NCBI GenBank assembly: GCA_029561345.1
Contig: JAKQJC010000001.1
Location: 340,777-404,776 of the forward strand
Origin: Chloroflexota bacterium
GTDB lineage: Bacteria; Chloroflexota; Anaerolineae; Anaerolineales; Anaerolineaceae
DNA length: 64,000 nucleotides
Direction: 5' to 3'
Under the pieces are notes generated by a model, which made no database searches, was not told where the DNA came from, and was given only the letters and a program-made list of their open reading frames with translations. Position 1 is the stretch's first letter. Each line of letters opens with the position of its first letter. Shown piece by piece: positions 35,025 to 44,356 of this stretch. The position numbers and the translations under genes were made by a program.

Positions 35025-36418
35025 GTGCGCCTTTGATCTGGATTATTATCCCGGTTGGATTCTCGCTGCTGCTGTTGGGTCTGTCGCGTTTCCGTAAGGT
35101 GGTGCTGCCGGTGAGCATCGTTTTTTGCATTTCAATGGCCCTATCGGCCTGGAAATGCCCGATTGATCAAACCATTCGCATCAGCAGTCTGATTTTCAAG
35201 GTTGATTCTTCGATGAGTGTAATTGGACGCACGCTGACATTGGATTCCGGCCTGTTGACGCTGGTGATCTTCTTATATCTCATCATTTCTGTTTGGCTGG
35301 CAGGCTTCAGTTTAACTTCTCTGCCAACCTGGATGGCGCCTCTGTCGATCATGATGGCGGCTTTATTGATTGCCGCCACAGCCATAGAGCCTTTTTTGTA
35401 TGCTGCTCTGATTATTGAATGGGTGGTGTTGATCAGCGTTCCAATGCTGGCGCCGCCTTCCACGGGGATGCACCAGGGAGTGCTGCGTTATCTGACCTTT
35501 ATGACCCTGGCCATGCCGTTTATCCTTTACACAGGCTGGATCCTGGCGGGTGTGGAAACCACACCCTCAGACAGCGAACTGGTCACCCGCTCCCTCATTA
35601 TGCTTGGACTGGGTTTTTCGTTTTTGCTGGCCCTGTTCCCGTTCAATACCTGGGTACCCATGCTGATGGAAAAATCATCCCCGATGGTGGTTGGGCTTCT
35701 GTTAATTCTTCTGACTGCCGTGGTGATTGTATTTGCGCTCAATTTTATAGACCGCTATTTATTTATGCGGGAGGATGATCGCCTGTTCATGGCGGTGCGT
35801 TTCGCGGGTCTGCTGATGGTGACCATTGCTGGTGTTTGGGCGGCCTTTGAGCGTCATTTGGGCCGTCTTTTGGGCTACGCCATTTTGATGCAATCGGGTT
35901 TGGCTTTGTTATCCATCAGTCTGAACACTCAGGATGGCTGGACGCTCCTATTCAGCCAGTTCATTCCTCGTGCATTGGGCATTGGATCGGCGGCACTGGC
36001 TCTGGAACTGCTCCGCCAGCGGACGGGTGGGCTAAATTATGCTGATGTGCGAGGAAAACTGCGCCAATTGCCATTTATTTCTGCCTGCCTGCTGTTTTCG
36101 TTGTTTTCTCTGGGCGGCTTGCCGCTGCTGGCAGGTTACCCTTTAAGACAGGCGCTGATGGAAGGGCTTTCTGCTGTTTCCGGGTTGGATAATATTTGGG
36201 TGCTGGCCGGCAGCCTGGGCTTTCTGTTTGCCTGTTTGCGCGTGATGGCCAACCTTGCCGAAACATCTGGAGAAGAGGGGTGGAAGGCGCAGGAAAAACC
36301 GCTTGAGGCGCTTTTTATCAGCGGATTGATCCTGGTGATCTGGCTGGTGGGGCTATATCCGCAGGTGTTCATGCCGTTGATGACCGGGCTTGCAAAAGCA
36401 TTTGAACATTTGGGATGA
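35021..36418 (+). CDS. NuoN/NuoM-like membrane subunit lacking the conserved lysines
   Basis: A 465-residue protein with about 12-13 hydrophobic segments. FLLALFPFNTWVPMLMEKSSP lines up with the PFHxWLPDAMxxAPTP loop of NuoM/N, and ERHLGRLLGYAILMQSG with the conserved DxKRLLAYSSIAQMG helix. The conserved Lys of that second motif is Gly, and the middle-helix Lys after the WLP loop is hydrophobic here, while the TM5-type Glu is kept (AALIIEWVVLISVP). These residues relay protons in complex I, so this subunit may not pump in the classical way. Translation is coupled to the gene before it; about 120 bases without a gene follow. Confidence 0.75.
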   Translation: MSAPLIWIIIPVGFSLLLLGLSRFRKVVLPVSIVFCISMALSAWKCPIDQTIRISSLIFKVDSSMSVIGRTLTLDSGLLTLVIFLYLIISVWLAGFSLTSLPTWMAPLSIMMAALLIAATAIEPFLYAALIIEWVVLISVPMLAPPSTGMHQGVLRYLTFMTLAMPFILYTGWILAGVETTPSDSELVTRSLIMLGLGFSFLLALFPFNTWVPMLMEKSSPMVVGLLLILLTAVVIVFALNFIDRYLFMREDDRLFMAVRFAGLLMVTIAGVWAAFERHLGRLLGYAILMQSGLALLSISLNTQDGWTLLFSQFIPRALGIGSAALALELLRQRTGGLNYADVRGKLRQLPFISACLLFSLFSLGGLPLLAGYPLRQALMEGLSAVSGLDNIWVLAGSLGFLFACLRVMANLAETSGEEGWKAQEKPLEALFISGLILVIWLVGLYPQVFMPLMTGLAKAFEHLG

Positions 36419-36471
36419 TGATCAGGTGTGAGCCGTCGCCGGGTACAGTAGCGGTGAAGCCATAAAACAGG

Positions 36472-36477
36472 TATAAT
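36472..36477 (+). promoter_or_regulatory. candidate -10 box for the coiled-coil/selB operon
   Basis: TATAAT in ACAGGTATAATTCA, 63 bases before the coiled-coil ATG. No -35 of quality is present. Confidence 0.3.
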
Positions 36478-36539
36478 TCATTTGGTTGGGTGGGGGTTGA
36501 TAATTTTACTATGTATAACATAAAGCCAAGGAGCTTTTT

Positions 36540-37730
36540 ATGGAACTGGAACAACTTTTAAAACGTATTGAATGGCTGGAAGAAGAACGCCGTAAGGATA
36601 AATTGGTTATTTCCACGCTTCAGGATCAAATCAACCGCATGCAGGCAGATATGCCCAGCCTGCGTCAGCAAGTGAATGAGCAGAACCGGGAGATCAACCA
36701 GGTGAAGGGCGGCATTGGCCGGATTGATCAGTTTGAGGCTGCCCTGGTGCAGATGCGGGTGGAGTTCAACCGCACCATCGAAGCTCTGGAAAAACAGAGG
36801 CTGGAGGGTGTGCGCGAGGGTGACAAGGTGAGGCGGGTGGAAATTGAGGGGATTAATAAGGCCATTGCCGAAGTCCGCAAGGGATTGGATCCCATCCCAG
36901 AAATCAAACGTTCGCTGCAGTCGCGCATGGAGGAAGATTTCCGCCTCAGCCGGTTGATTGAAGAAGTGGATCAGAAAATATTGCAAACTTCACGTTCTGA
37001 TGAAGAGTATCGGCGAGCCTTGCGCCTTTTGGAAGAGAACCAGCGCCAGGACTCAAAGCGCCTGACCGATCAACAGGGAGAAATGGCCGCCCTGCGCAAG
37101 CGCGTGGATGAGCAGCGCGGCAAGGTGGACCTGACGGCTGATAACCTGCGCAAAATTGAGGCGCGCATGGCAGAGATCAACGTGGCGGAAACCGAGCGCC
37201 GCCAGGCCCAAACTAGTTTTATTGACAAGCAGAACCTGGCCCAGGTGGAACGGGACCGGCTGTGGAAAGAGTGGAGCGTGCGTTTTGAAGAGATTGAAAA
37301 GGCATCGCTGGATCTTAATAATGCCTTCCAGCAGTTAGACGCCACACACCGCTCGGTGAAACGCTCGCAGGAAATGCTGGATGAGGTGACCTCACGCTTT
37401 GAGCGGCGCATTGTTGAAATCACCGAAATGCAGCGCCTGGCAGAAGACCGCTTCAGGCAGGAATGGAACACTTTCAAGTCTGATGACCAGAAACGCTGGA
37501 TTAATTACACCCTGGCGCAGGAAGAACAGGCTCGTGAAGTCAACCGGCAATTTGAACTTCTGGGGCAGCAATTGACCGAATTGCGCGAGGTTTTACAGGA
37601 AATTCAGGATAACGGCGAGTTGGTTAACCAGGAAACCGTCAAACGCCTCAAGGGGCTGCTGGCCCTGGCGCACGATTGGATGACTTCCTACGAACAGGCC
37701 ACCGGCAAGGCCAGCCCGGGAGGAAGTTGA
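36540..37730 (+). CDS. cytoplasmic coiled-coil protein of unknown function
   Basis: A 396-residue, highly charged protein made almost wholly of heptad-repeat helix, from ELEQLLKRIEWLEEERRKDK to the C-terminal ELREVLQEIQDNG. There is no signal peptide, no membrane segment and no catalytic motif. Short breaks (for example RKGLDPIPEIKRS near residue 120) may separate coiled-coil segments. AAGGAG lies 6 bases before the ATG. SelB starts 6 bases after the stop, so they share a transcript. A structural or chromosome-associated role like SMC-type helper proteins is possible but not shown. Confidence 0.85.
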   Translation: MELEQLLKRIEWLEEERRKDKLVISTLQDQINRMQADMPSLRQQVNEQNREINQVKGGIGRIDQFEAALVQMRVEFNRTIEALEKQRLEGVREGDKVRRVEIEGINKAIAEVRKGLDPIPEIKRSLQSRMEEDFRLSRLIEEVDQKILQTSRSDEEYRRALRLLEENQRQDSKRLTDQQGEMAALRKRVDEQRGKVDLTADNLRKIEARMAEINVAETERRQAQTSFIDKQNLAQVERDRLWKEWSVRFEEIEKASLDLNNAFQQLDATHRSVKRSQEMLDEVTSRFERRIVEITEMQRLAEDRFRQEWNTFKSDDQKRWINYTLAQEEQAREVNRQFELLGQQLTELREVLQEIQDNGELVNQETVKRLKGLLALAHDWMTSYEQATGKASPGGS

Positions 37731-37736
37731 TCTTCC

Positions 37737-39620
37737 ATGCATGTGGTGGGCACAGCCGGACATGTGGATCACGGAAAATCCACGCTGATTGAAGCCCTGA
37801 CAGGCACCCATCCCGACCGGCTCAAGGAAGAGCAGGAAAGGGAGATGACCATTGACCTGGGCTTTGCCTGGCTGCGGTTGCCTGGGGGCGAAGAAGTGGG
37901 CCTGGTGGACGTGCCAGGACACCGTGATTTTATTGAAAATATGCTGGCAGGGGTGGGCGGTATTGATGCCGCCCTTTTTGTTGTGGCCGCTGATGAGGGA
38001 ATGATGCCGCAGAGCCGCGAGCACCTGGCCATTCTGGATATCCTGCAAATCCACAGCGGTATCGTGGTGATGACCAAAATTGAGATGATAGATGATCTCG
38101 ATTGGCTGGATCTGGTGGAGGGAGACATCCGCCAGGCCGTGCAGGGGACTGTGCTGCAGGATACGCCGGTGGTGCGGGTTTCAGCACGTGCTGGCCTTGG
38201 CCTGGATGAATTGAAAGGTGTGCTGGCCAAAATTCTGGCTTCCTGCCCGGCGCGCCCAGATTTAAAAAGACCGCGCCTACCGGTGGACCGGGTGTTCAGC
38301 ATGCCGGGCTTTGGCACGGTGGTGACGGGGACTTTGTTGGATGGATCGTTGCGGGTGGGGGATGAAGTTGTGGTGCTGCCCGAAGGAATCAGCGGACGGG
38401 TGAGGGGACTGCAGACGCACCGGCAGAAGGAAGAAGTGGCTTTTCCGGGCAGCCGCACCGCGGTCAACCTGGGCGGGGTGAGCCTGGAACAGGTACGAAG
38501 AGGCTGCGTGGTGGCGCGGCCGGGTGCTTATGCACCCACCCAATGGCTGGATGTTTCGTTCAGGCTGCTGCCAGATGCAAGCGGCCCTCTGCGCCACCAG
38601 GCTGAAATCAAGTTTTACCTGGGGGCGGCTGAAGTGATGGGACGGGTGCGCCTGCTGGGCGCAGAAGAATTGAAGCCCGGCGAGACCGGCTGGCTGCAAA
38701 TTTTGCTCAACACACCCGTGGTGGCCGTGCGGGGCGACCGCTATTTGCTGCGGCGGCCTTCGCCCGGGGAAACCCTGGGCGGGGGGATGGTGGTGGATGC
38801 TCAACCCGCTGAACGGCATAAACGTTTTGACCTCAATGTGCTTGAAAGCCTGTCGGCCCTGGCGCGAGGCACCCCTGAAGAACTGCTGGTTGGCGCCCTG
38901 CAGGCGCTGGGCTCAGGAACCATGGTGGAAGCAGCAGCGCGCGCCAGATTGACCCCGGCGCAGGCCGCGGCAGCGTTGGAAGCAGCCCTGGCGGCCGGGC
39001 AGGTGGTGCGTTTGGAAGAAACCGGCGATGGGCTTCTAATGACCAGCACTCAGGCGGATAATGAAATAAACCGGCTGGTGAAGGAATTGAGCGCCTACCA
39101 TCAGGCTTTTCCACTGCGAAAGGGCGCCCCACGCGAGCATATCAAGAGCCGGTTGAAACTGCCGCCGCGCCTGTTCAATGCCCTGACCGCCTATGCAGCG
39201 CACATGGAAAAAGTCGCCGAGGAAGGCCAGCTTTTGCGCGCTGCCAGTCACGCCGTTAAATTGACACCTGCCCAACAGGGGGCGGTTGAGCGCTGGCTGG
39301 CCGGGTTTGCCCGCCAGCCTCACAATCCGCCTACTGTGAAAGAGGGTCAAACTGCGCTGGGAGAGGAATTATTCTCGGCAGTGGTGGAAATGGGCCTGTT
39401 GAAACAGGTTTCAGATGAAGTAGTGTTCAGGCCGGACGATTATGAAGCCCTGAAGGAATGGGTGCTTGAAAAATGCCGGCACGACCAGACCATCACTGTT
39501 GTTGAGTTTCGCGACCGGTTCCAAACCAGCCGGCGCTACGCCCTGGCTTTGCTGGAATATCTGGATGCGCAGGGGGTGACCGTGAGGGATGGAGATTTTC
39601 GCCGGCTGGCCAAAAAGTAA
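37737..39620 (+). CDS. selB: selenocysteine-specific elongation factor SelB
   Basis: A 627-residue translational GTPase that brings Sec-tRNA to UGA codons marked by a SECIS hairpin. G1 is GTAGHVDHGKSTL, switch II DVPGHRDFI, and the G4 motif reads MTKIEMID where SelB usually has TKxD, so Asp is replaced by Glu. Beta-barrel domains follow (FSMPGFGTVVTGTL at about 185-200), and the C-terminal third (about 400-627) has the winged-helix repeats that bind SECIS RNA, ending with TITVVEFRDRFQTSRRYALALLEYLD. Such C-terminal repeats separate SelB from EF-Tu. No selA, selC or selD is in the window and I see no UGA-interrupted gene here. Confidence 0.93.
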   Translation: MHVVGTAGHVDHGKSTLIEALTGTHPDRLKEEQEREMTIDLGFAWLRLPGGEEVGLVDVPGHRDFIENMLAGVGGIDAALFVVAADEGMMPQSREHLAILDILQIHSGIVVMTKIEMIDDLDWLDLVEGDIRQAVQGTVLQDTPVVRVSARAGLGLDELKGVLAKILASCPARPDLKRPRLPVDRVFSMPGFGTVVTGTLLDGSLRVGDEVVVLPEGISGRVRGLQTHRQKEEVAFPGSRTAVNLGGVSLEQVRRGCVVARPGAYAPTQWLDVSFRLLPDASGPLRHQAEIKFYLGAAEVMGRVRLLGAEELKPGETGWLQILLNTPVVAVRGDRYLLRRPSPGETLGGGMVVDAQPAERHKRFDLNVLESLSALARGTPEELLVGALQALGSGTMVEAAARARLTPAQAAAALEAALAAGQVVRLEETGDGLLMTSTQADNEINRLVKELSAYHQAFPLRKGAPREHIKSRLKLPPRLFNALTAYAAHMEKVAEEGQLLRAASHAVKLTPAQQGAVERWLAGFARQPHNPPTVKEGQTALGEELFSAVVEMGLLKQVSDEVVFRPDDYEALKEWVLEKCRHDQTITVVEFRDRFQTSRRYALALLEYLDAQGVTVRDGDFRRLAKK

Positions 39621-39718
39621 AAATACGCCCGTTCAATACAGGCTCGTTGATTCACATTGGACGGATGCAAATTTCTGTTTCCCTGTTTTGCATTTTTGTG
39701 TTAAACTTAACGATTGTC

Positions 39719-40342
39719 ATGCGCGGCATTAAAGTGTTCTTCTGTCTGATGTTCGTCACGCTCTCAGCAGCCGGCCTGGCGCTGGCGCAGAGCAGCGGGC
39801 CTTTCATCGCGGCTCCATTTGGTGGACAGGCTTTGCAGGGGGTGGTGGAAGTGCGCGGCAGTGTCGGCGAGACGCCCATTGCGGGCGCCAGTCTGTTTTT
39901 TGGCTATACTGAGGCGGAAAACAAAACCTGGTTTCCCCTGGCCATGGCAGGCCAGCCGGTGAAAGAAGGTGTTCTGGCGCGCTGGGACACCACCATGATG
40001 ACCGATGGGCAATATGATTTGCAGCTGCGGGTGGATTTGAAGGACGGCAGCCAGCTGACGGCCGAAGTGAGAGGGGTGCGGGTGCGTAATTACTCTCCAA
40101 TAGAGGCGGATACACCGGTCCCTGTGGCGCCAGACCGGCCCACCCTGACCCCTTATCACACCCGCACACCGGTGCCAACCGCCACCTATTTGCCATACCA
40201 GCCCACCCCGGCGCCGACCAACTCGCTGCGAGTGATGCCGGATCATTTACTGGATAGCCTGAGCGGCGGCGCTGTTGCGGCTGTGCTCTTTTTTATTCTT
40301 TTGGGAGTGTACCTGGTTTTACGCCGGGCGATGAGGTATTAA
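39719..40342 (+). CDS. secreted membrane-anchored protein with Pro/Thr linker
   Basis: A 207-residue protein of unknown function. The N terminus KVFFCLMFVTLSAAGLALAQ is a Sec signal peptide with an AxA-like cleavage site. Residues about 25-120 look like an Ig/Big-type beta-sandwich (VVEVRGSVGETPIAGASLFF, YDLQLRVDLKDGSQLTAEVRG), then a Pro/Thr-rich wall-spanning linker, then a C-terminal membrane helix (AAVLFFILLGVYLVL) with basic residues after it. I prefer ATG 39719 to the earlier ATG at 39647, which adds 24 residues and a second hydrophobic run. No ribosome site is clear. The stop overlaps the pth start by one base. Confidence 0.75.
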   Translation: MRGIKVFFCLMFVTLSAAGLALAQSSGPFIAAPFGGQALQGVVEVRGSVGETPIAGASLFFGYTEAENKTWFPLAMAGQPVKEGVLARWDTTMMTDGQYDLQLRVDLKDGSQLTAEVRGVRVRNYSPIEADTPVPVAPDRPTLTPYHTRTPVPTATYLPYQPTPAPTNSLRVMPDHLLDSLSGGAVAAVLFFILLGVYLVLRRAMRY

Positions 40343-40953
40343 TGACGGATCAAACACCACTGCCTGAAGCAGAACTTCCTTTTTTGATTGCCGGCCTGGG
40401 AAACCCTGGTCGGGAATATCGCGAGACGCGCCACAACATCGGTTTTATGCTGGTGGATGAATTGAGCCAGGCCTGGGGGTTTCGGCTGAGCCGGGTGCAA
40501 AACAAGGCCATTGTCACCACCGGGCAGTTCCAGGGGCGGCGGATCATTCTGGCGAAGCCGCAAACCTATATGAACCTTTCGGGGCAGGCCATCAGCTCGC
40601 TGACGAAATTTTACAAGGTGCCGGTGGAACATTTGATTGTGGCTCACGATGACCTTGACCTGCCGCTGGGCACCATCCGGCTGCGGCCGGGCGGGGGCTC
40701 GGCCGGTCAGAAAGGCGTGAGTTCGACGATTGAACAGCTTGGCACGCAAAGTTTTCCGCGGCTGCGCCTGGGCATTGGCCGCCCGCCGGGGCGGATGGAT
40801 GCCGCCGATTACGTGCTGGAGAATTTTCTAAAACCAGAAAAAGAAATTCTGGCCCAGGTGCTTGAACATGCCCGCAAAGCGGTTGAAGTGTTTATCCTTT
40901 CTGGTTTAAACCAGGCAATGAATGAATTTAATGGCTCCCTTCTAAAGGAGTGA
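40342..40953 (+). CDS. pth: peptidyl-tRNA hydrolase
   Basis: A 203-residue enzyme releasing peptides from tRNAs dropped by stalled ribosomes. GLGNPGREYRETRHNIGFML includes the catalytic His, KPQTYMNLSGQA and HDDLDLPLGTIRLRPGGGSAGQKGV are invariant motifs. An N-terminal extension of about ten residues (DQTPLPEAELPF) is slightly longer than usual. The ATG shares a base with the TAA of the preceding gene and mfd begins at its stop, so selB, pth and mfd may sit in one long transcript linked to translation and RNA polymerase rescue. Confidence 0.95.
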   Translation: MTDQTPLPEAELPFLIAGLGNPGREYRETRHNIGFMLVDELSQAWGFRLSRVQNKAIVTTGQFQGRRIILAKPQTYMNLSGQAISSLTKFYKVPVEHLIVAHDDLDLPLGTIRLRPGGGSAGQKGVSSTIEQLGTQSFPRLRLGIGRPPGRMDAADYVLENFLKPEKEILAQVLEHARKAVEVFILSGLNQAMNEFNGSLLKE

Positions 40954-40955
40954 TG

Positions 40956-43900
40956 ATGCTCTCATCCTTCCGTCAGCTGTCTGCCTACCAGGTGTTGATT
41001 GATGACTTGCGGCAGGGAAAAAATATTCTGCCGCTGGCCCTGCCGCGAGCTGTGAGGCTTGCCGCAGGGGCTTCCATTCAGGAAGACCTGGCTGTTCCGG
41101 TGCTGTATATCACAGACCGGACAGACCGGGCGCTGGTGCTGCAGGATGAGCTTTCATTCTGGTCGCCGAAAGCCTTTCGTTTGCTCTTTCGCGCGCCAAA
41201 CCCGCTGTTTTATGAACAGGCCGCCTGGGGGACAAACACAAGGCGCGAACGCCTGCAGGTGCTGACGGCGTTAGCTTCTTATCACATTCCGGGGGCGGCC
41301 AAACCGGTTTTGCCGCCGGTGATCATTGCGCCGGCGCGAGCTCTGATGACCCGCACCCTGCCGCGGCGCGAATTTATCAAAGGTTCCAAACAATTGAAAG
41401 TGGGGCAAAGCCAGCCCATGGACCAGCTTTTGCGCCAATGGGTGGATTTGGGTTACCAGCCGGAAGAAATCGTGATCGAAACCGGGCAGTTTTCAAGGCG
41501 CGGCGGCATTGTGGATATCTGGCCACCCTCTGAGCCGCTGCCGGTGCGGGTGGAATTCTTTGGGGATGAAATTGACACCCTGCGCAGTTTTGACCCGGCC
41601 AGCCAGCGCACAGTGAAAGCGGTCCAATCCCTGCAGGTGACCCCGGCCCGCGAAGTGCTGCCGGGAAAGGCGGTCGAACAGGGGCTGGAGACGCAGGGGC
41701 TGACCGAATTTGACCTGCCGCGGGTGCACCGCTTCCCATCCAGCCTGCTCGATTACCTGCCGCCCCAGGCGCTGGTGTTGATTGATGATTGGGATTTGCT
41801 GCGCATGCGGGTGACGGAAATTGAAGAGCAGGCGGTGAAGCTGCGGACAGAATCGATCCACGAAGGACTGCTGGCGGAGGACTTCCCGGTCCCTTATTTA
41901 TCCTGGTCGGAAATTGAAGACAGCCTGGGGGCGCACCGGGTGGTGAACCTGGGGCGTTCAGGGGTTGAGGAAGCGGCCGCGATCAGTCAATCATTCCAGG
42001 GGGGTCCGCGCTTTGGCGGCCGCCTGAAGGCGATGATGGACTACCTGGCGGATGTGGCGATGGCGGGCGAAGGGGCGGTGGTTGTGTCCCGTCAGGCCAC
42101 CCGCCTGAAGGAACTGTGGCAGGAACAGGTGGTGGATCTGCCGGAAGACGGCAGCCTGCCCGAGTTCCTTGAAGGAACCCTGAGCGAAGGCTGGACCCTG
42201 GTGGATGACCAGCAAAAGCACCAATACCTGTTCACAGACAGCGAGGTGTTCGGCTGGGAACGGCCGCAGCCGCGCCAGCGCGCCCGTCCGGTGGCTGAGA
42301 CACCGGAAATGGCCTACGCTGACCTGCGCGTGGGCGACTGGGTGGTGCATGTGGATTACGGCATCGGCCGGTATGAAGGGCTGGTGCGGCGCACTGTGGA
42401 GGGGGTGGAACGCGAGTTTTTGTGCATTGAATATCACGGCGGCGACCAGGTGTTTGTGCCGGTGTATCAATCGGACCGCCTGACCCGCTATATTGGCCAG
42501 GATGCCACGCCGCCGGCCCTGAGTCATTTGAACGGCACCGATTGGACCCATACCAAAGAGAAGGTGAACGAGGCGGTGCAGCAGGTGGCGGATGAACTGC
42601 TGGACCTTTACGCCCGGCGCCAGGTGGCGGAGGGTTTCTCTTTCCAGCAGGATACCCCCTGGCAGAAGGAATTGGAAACCAGTTTCCCGTACATTGAAAC
42701 AGAAGACCAGCTGCGGGCGATCAACGAGGTGAAACGCGACATGGAAAGCACCCGCCCGATGGACCGGCTGCTGTGCGGGGATGTGGGCTACGGCAAGACG
42801 GAAGTGGCGCTGCGGGCGGCTTTCAAGGCGGTGATGAACGGCCGGCAGGTGGCAGTGCTGGTGCCCACCACTGTGCTGGCGCAGCAGCATTACGAAACTT
42901 TCAGGCAGCGACTGGCGGCTTTTCCGGTGCAGGTGGAAATGCTTTCGCGCTTCCGCACAGCGAAGGAGCAGGACACCATTTTGGAAAATCTGCGCACCGG
43001 AAAACTGGATATCATCATCGGCACGCACCGCCTGGTGCAGACCGATGTGGCGTTTAAGGACCTGGGCCTGGTGATTATTGACGAGGAACAGCGCTTTGGG
43101 GTGACCCACAAGGAACACCTGAAGAAACTGCGCGCGGAAGTGGATGTGCTGACGCTCACGGCCACGCCGATCCCGCGAACGCTGTACATGGCGCTGACCG
43201 GGGTGCGCGATATTTCGACCATCAACACGCCGCCAGAGGAACGCCTGCCGATCATCACGCACATTGGCCCCTATTCGCCGCGGCTGGTGCGCCAGGCCAT
43301 ATTGCGCGAGCTGGAACGCAATGGACAGGTCTTTTTTGTGCACAACCGGGTGCAAACCATCCCGGCCATGCTGATGCACCTGAAAAACCTGGTGCCTGAA
43401 GCCGAAATTGGCATTGGCCACGGGCAGATGCACGAACACGAACTGGCGGATGTGATGCACCGCTTCACCCACGGCGAGATTGATGTTCTGCTGTGCACTT
43501 CCATTATCGAATCCGGGCTGGATATTCCCAACGCCAACACGCTGATTGTGGATCGCGCCGACACTTTTGGCCTGGCGCAGCTTTACCAGCTGCGCGGCAG
43601 GGTGGGGCGGGGCTCGCAGCGGGCCTACGCGTATTTCTTCCGGCACCGGCGCAAACCGCCGACCGAAGAAGGGCTGGAGCGCCTGGAGGTGATCGCCGAG
43701 AACACCCAGCTTGGCGCGGGTTATTCCATTGCCATGCGCGACCTGGAAATGCGCGGGGCGGGCGAACTGCTGGGCACGCGGCAGCACGGCTACATTGCTG
43801 CGGTGGGCTTCCACCTGTATACACGCCTGTTGGGGCAGGCGGTGGTGGCGCAGCGCAAGGCGCGCGGCCTGCCGGCTCAGCCGGTCACCGCGGCGGTGGC

Positions 43901-44342
43901 GCAGGCGCAGACAGCCGCCATGGTGAACGTGGAGCTGCCGCTTTCAGCAGGGATTCCGCTGGATTATGTTTCCGACCAGAATATGCGCCTGCGTTTATAC
44001 CGCCGCCTGGCGGACCTGCGCAGCGAGGTGGACCTGGAAGCCATGCGAACTGAGATGGCCGACCGCTTTGGCCCGCTGCCGGAAGGCGCTGCAAATTTAT
44101 TCTTCCAGATGCAGGTCAAGATCATGGCGGAAGAAAAAGGACTGGCTTCGGTGACCGTGGAAAACGATCAACTGGTGCTGCGGTATCCGGCGCTGCCGGA
44201 AGGCAGCCCGCCGCGCAATCTGCCTTCATTGGGACCGCTGGCGCGCACCGGCAAAACCAGTTACTGGCTGCCTTACAAGGCCGCGCCTGAAGATTGGCGC
44301 GAGCGCCTGGTGAATGTTTTAATGCTGCTGCCGAAAGGATAG
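40956..44342 (+). CDS. mfd: transcription-repair coupling factor Mfd
   Basis: A roughly 1128-residue DNA translocase that removes stalled RNA polymerase and recruits UvrA. Order of domains: UvrB-like N-terminal part (about 1-350), RNA polymerase interaction domain (DWVVHVDYGIGRYEGLVRR, about 470), translocase lobes with Walker A GDVGYGKTEVALRAAF and Walker B IDEEQRFG, motif TLTATPIPRTLYMA, then VGRGSQRAYAYFF, and the C-terminal TRCF domain (ASVTVENDQLVLRY). AAAGGAG ends at 40950; ATG 40956 gives the best spacing (5 bases), with GTG 40950 and ATG 40953 as in-frame alternatives that add one or two residues. Confidence 0.96.
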   Translation: MLSSFRQLSAYQVLIDDLRQGKNILPLALPRAVRLAAGASIQEDLAVPVLYITDRTDRALVLQDELSFWSPKAFRLLFRAPNPLFYEQAAWGTNTRRERLQVLTALASYHIPGAAKPVLPPVIIAPARALMTRTLPRREFIKGSKQLKVGQSQPMDQLLRQWVDLGYQPEEIVIETGQFSRRGGIVDIWPPSEPLPVRVEFFGDEIDTLRSFDPASQRTVKAVQSLQVTPAREVLPGKAVEQGLETQGLTEFDLPRVHRFPSSLLDYLPPQALVLIDDWDLLRMRVTEIEEQAVKLRTESIHEGLLAEDFPVPYLSWSEIEDSLGAHRVVNLGRSGVEEAAAISQSFQGGPRFGGRLKAMMDYLADVAMAGEGAVVVSRQATRLKELWQEQVVDLPEDGSLPEFLEGTLSEGWTLVDDQQKHQYLFTDSEVFGWERPQPRQRARPVAETPEMAYADLRVGDWVVHVDYGIGRYEGLVRRTVEGVEREFLCIEYHGGDQVFVPVYQSDRLTRYIGQDATPPALSHLNGTDWTHTKEKVNEAVQQVADELLDLYARRQVAEGFSFQQDTPWQKELETSFPYIETEDQLRAINEVKRDMESTRPMDRLLCGDVGYGKTEVALRAAFKAVMNGRQVAVLVPTTVLAQQHYETFRQRLAAFPVQVEMLSRFRTAKEQDTILENLRTGKLDIIIGTHRLVQTDVAFKDLGLVIIDEEQRFGVTHKEHLKKLRAEVDVLTLTATPIPRTLYMALTGVRDISTINTPPEERLPIITHIGPYSPRLVRQAILRELERNGQVFFVHNRVQTIPAMLMHLKNLVPEAEIGIGHGQMHEHELADVMHRFTHGEIDVLLCTSIIESGLDIPNANTLIVDRADTFGLAQLYQLRGRVGRGSQRAYAYFFRHRRKPPTEEGLERLEVIAENTQLGAGYSIAMRDLEMRGAGELLGTRQHGYIAAVGFHLYTRLLGQAVVAQRKARGLPAQPVTAAVAQAQTAAMVNVELPLSAGIPLDYVSDQNMRLRLYRRLADLRSEVDLEAMRTEMADRFGPLPEGAANLFFQMQVKIMAEEKGLASVTVENDQLVLRYPALPEGSPPRNLPSLGPLARTGKTSYWLPYKAAPEDWRERLVNVLMLLPKG

Positions 44343-44344
44343 TG

Positions 44345-44350
44345 TATAAT
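44345..44350 (+). promoter_or_regulatory. -10 box 6 bases before a start codon (leaderless transcript?)
   Basis: TATAAT in AGTGTATAATCACTCCATG. Start of transcription would fall at or within a base or two of the ATG at 44357. No good -35 is seen. Confidence 0.45.
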
Positions 44351-44356
44351 CACTCC

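Noticed and set aside
37737..39620. Selenoprotein gene or SECIS near selB
   Set aside because: No gene in the window continues in homology across an in-frame TGA, and no tRNA-Sec-like cloverleaf was found nearby.
41991..43814. 607-codon open frame antisense to mfd
   Set aside because: His/Gln-rich shadow translation caused by codon bias of mfd; no motif or start signal.
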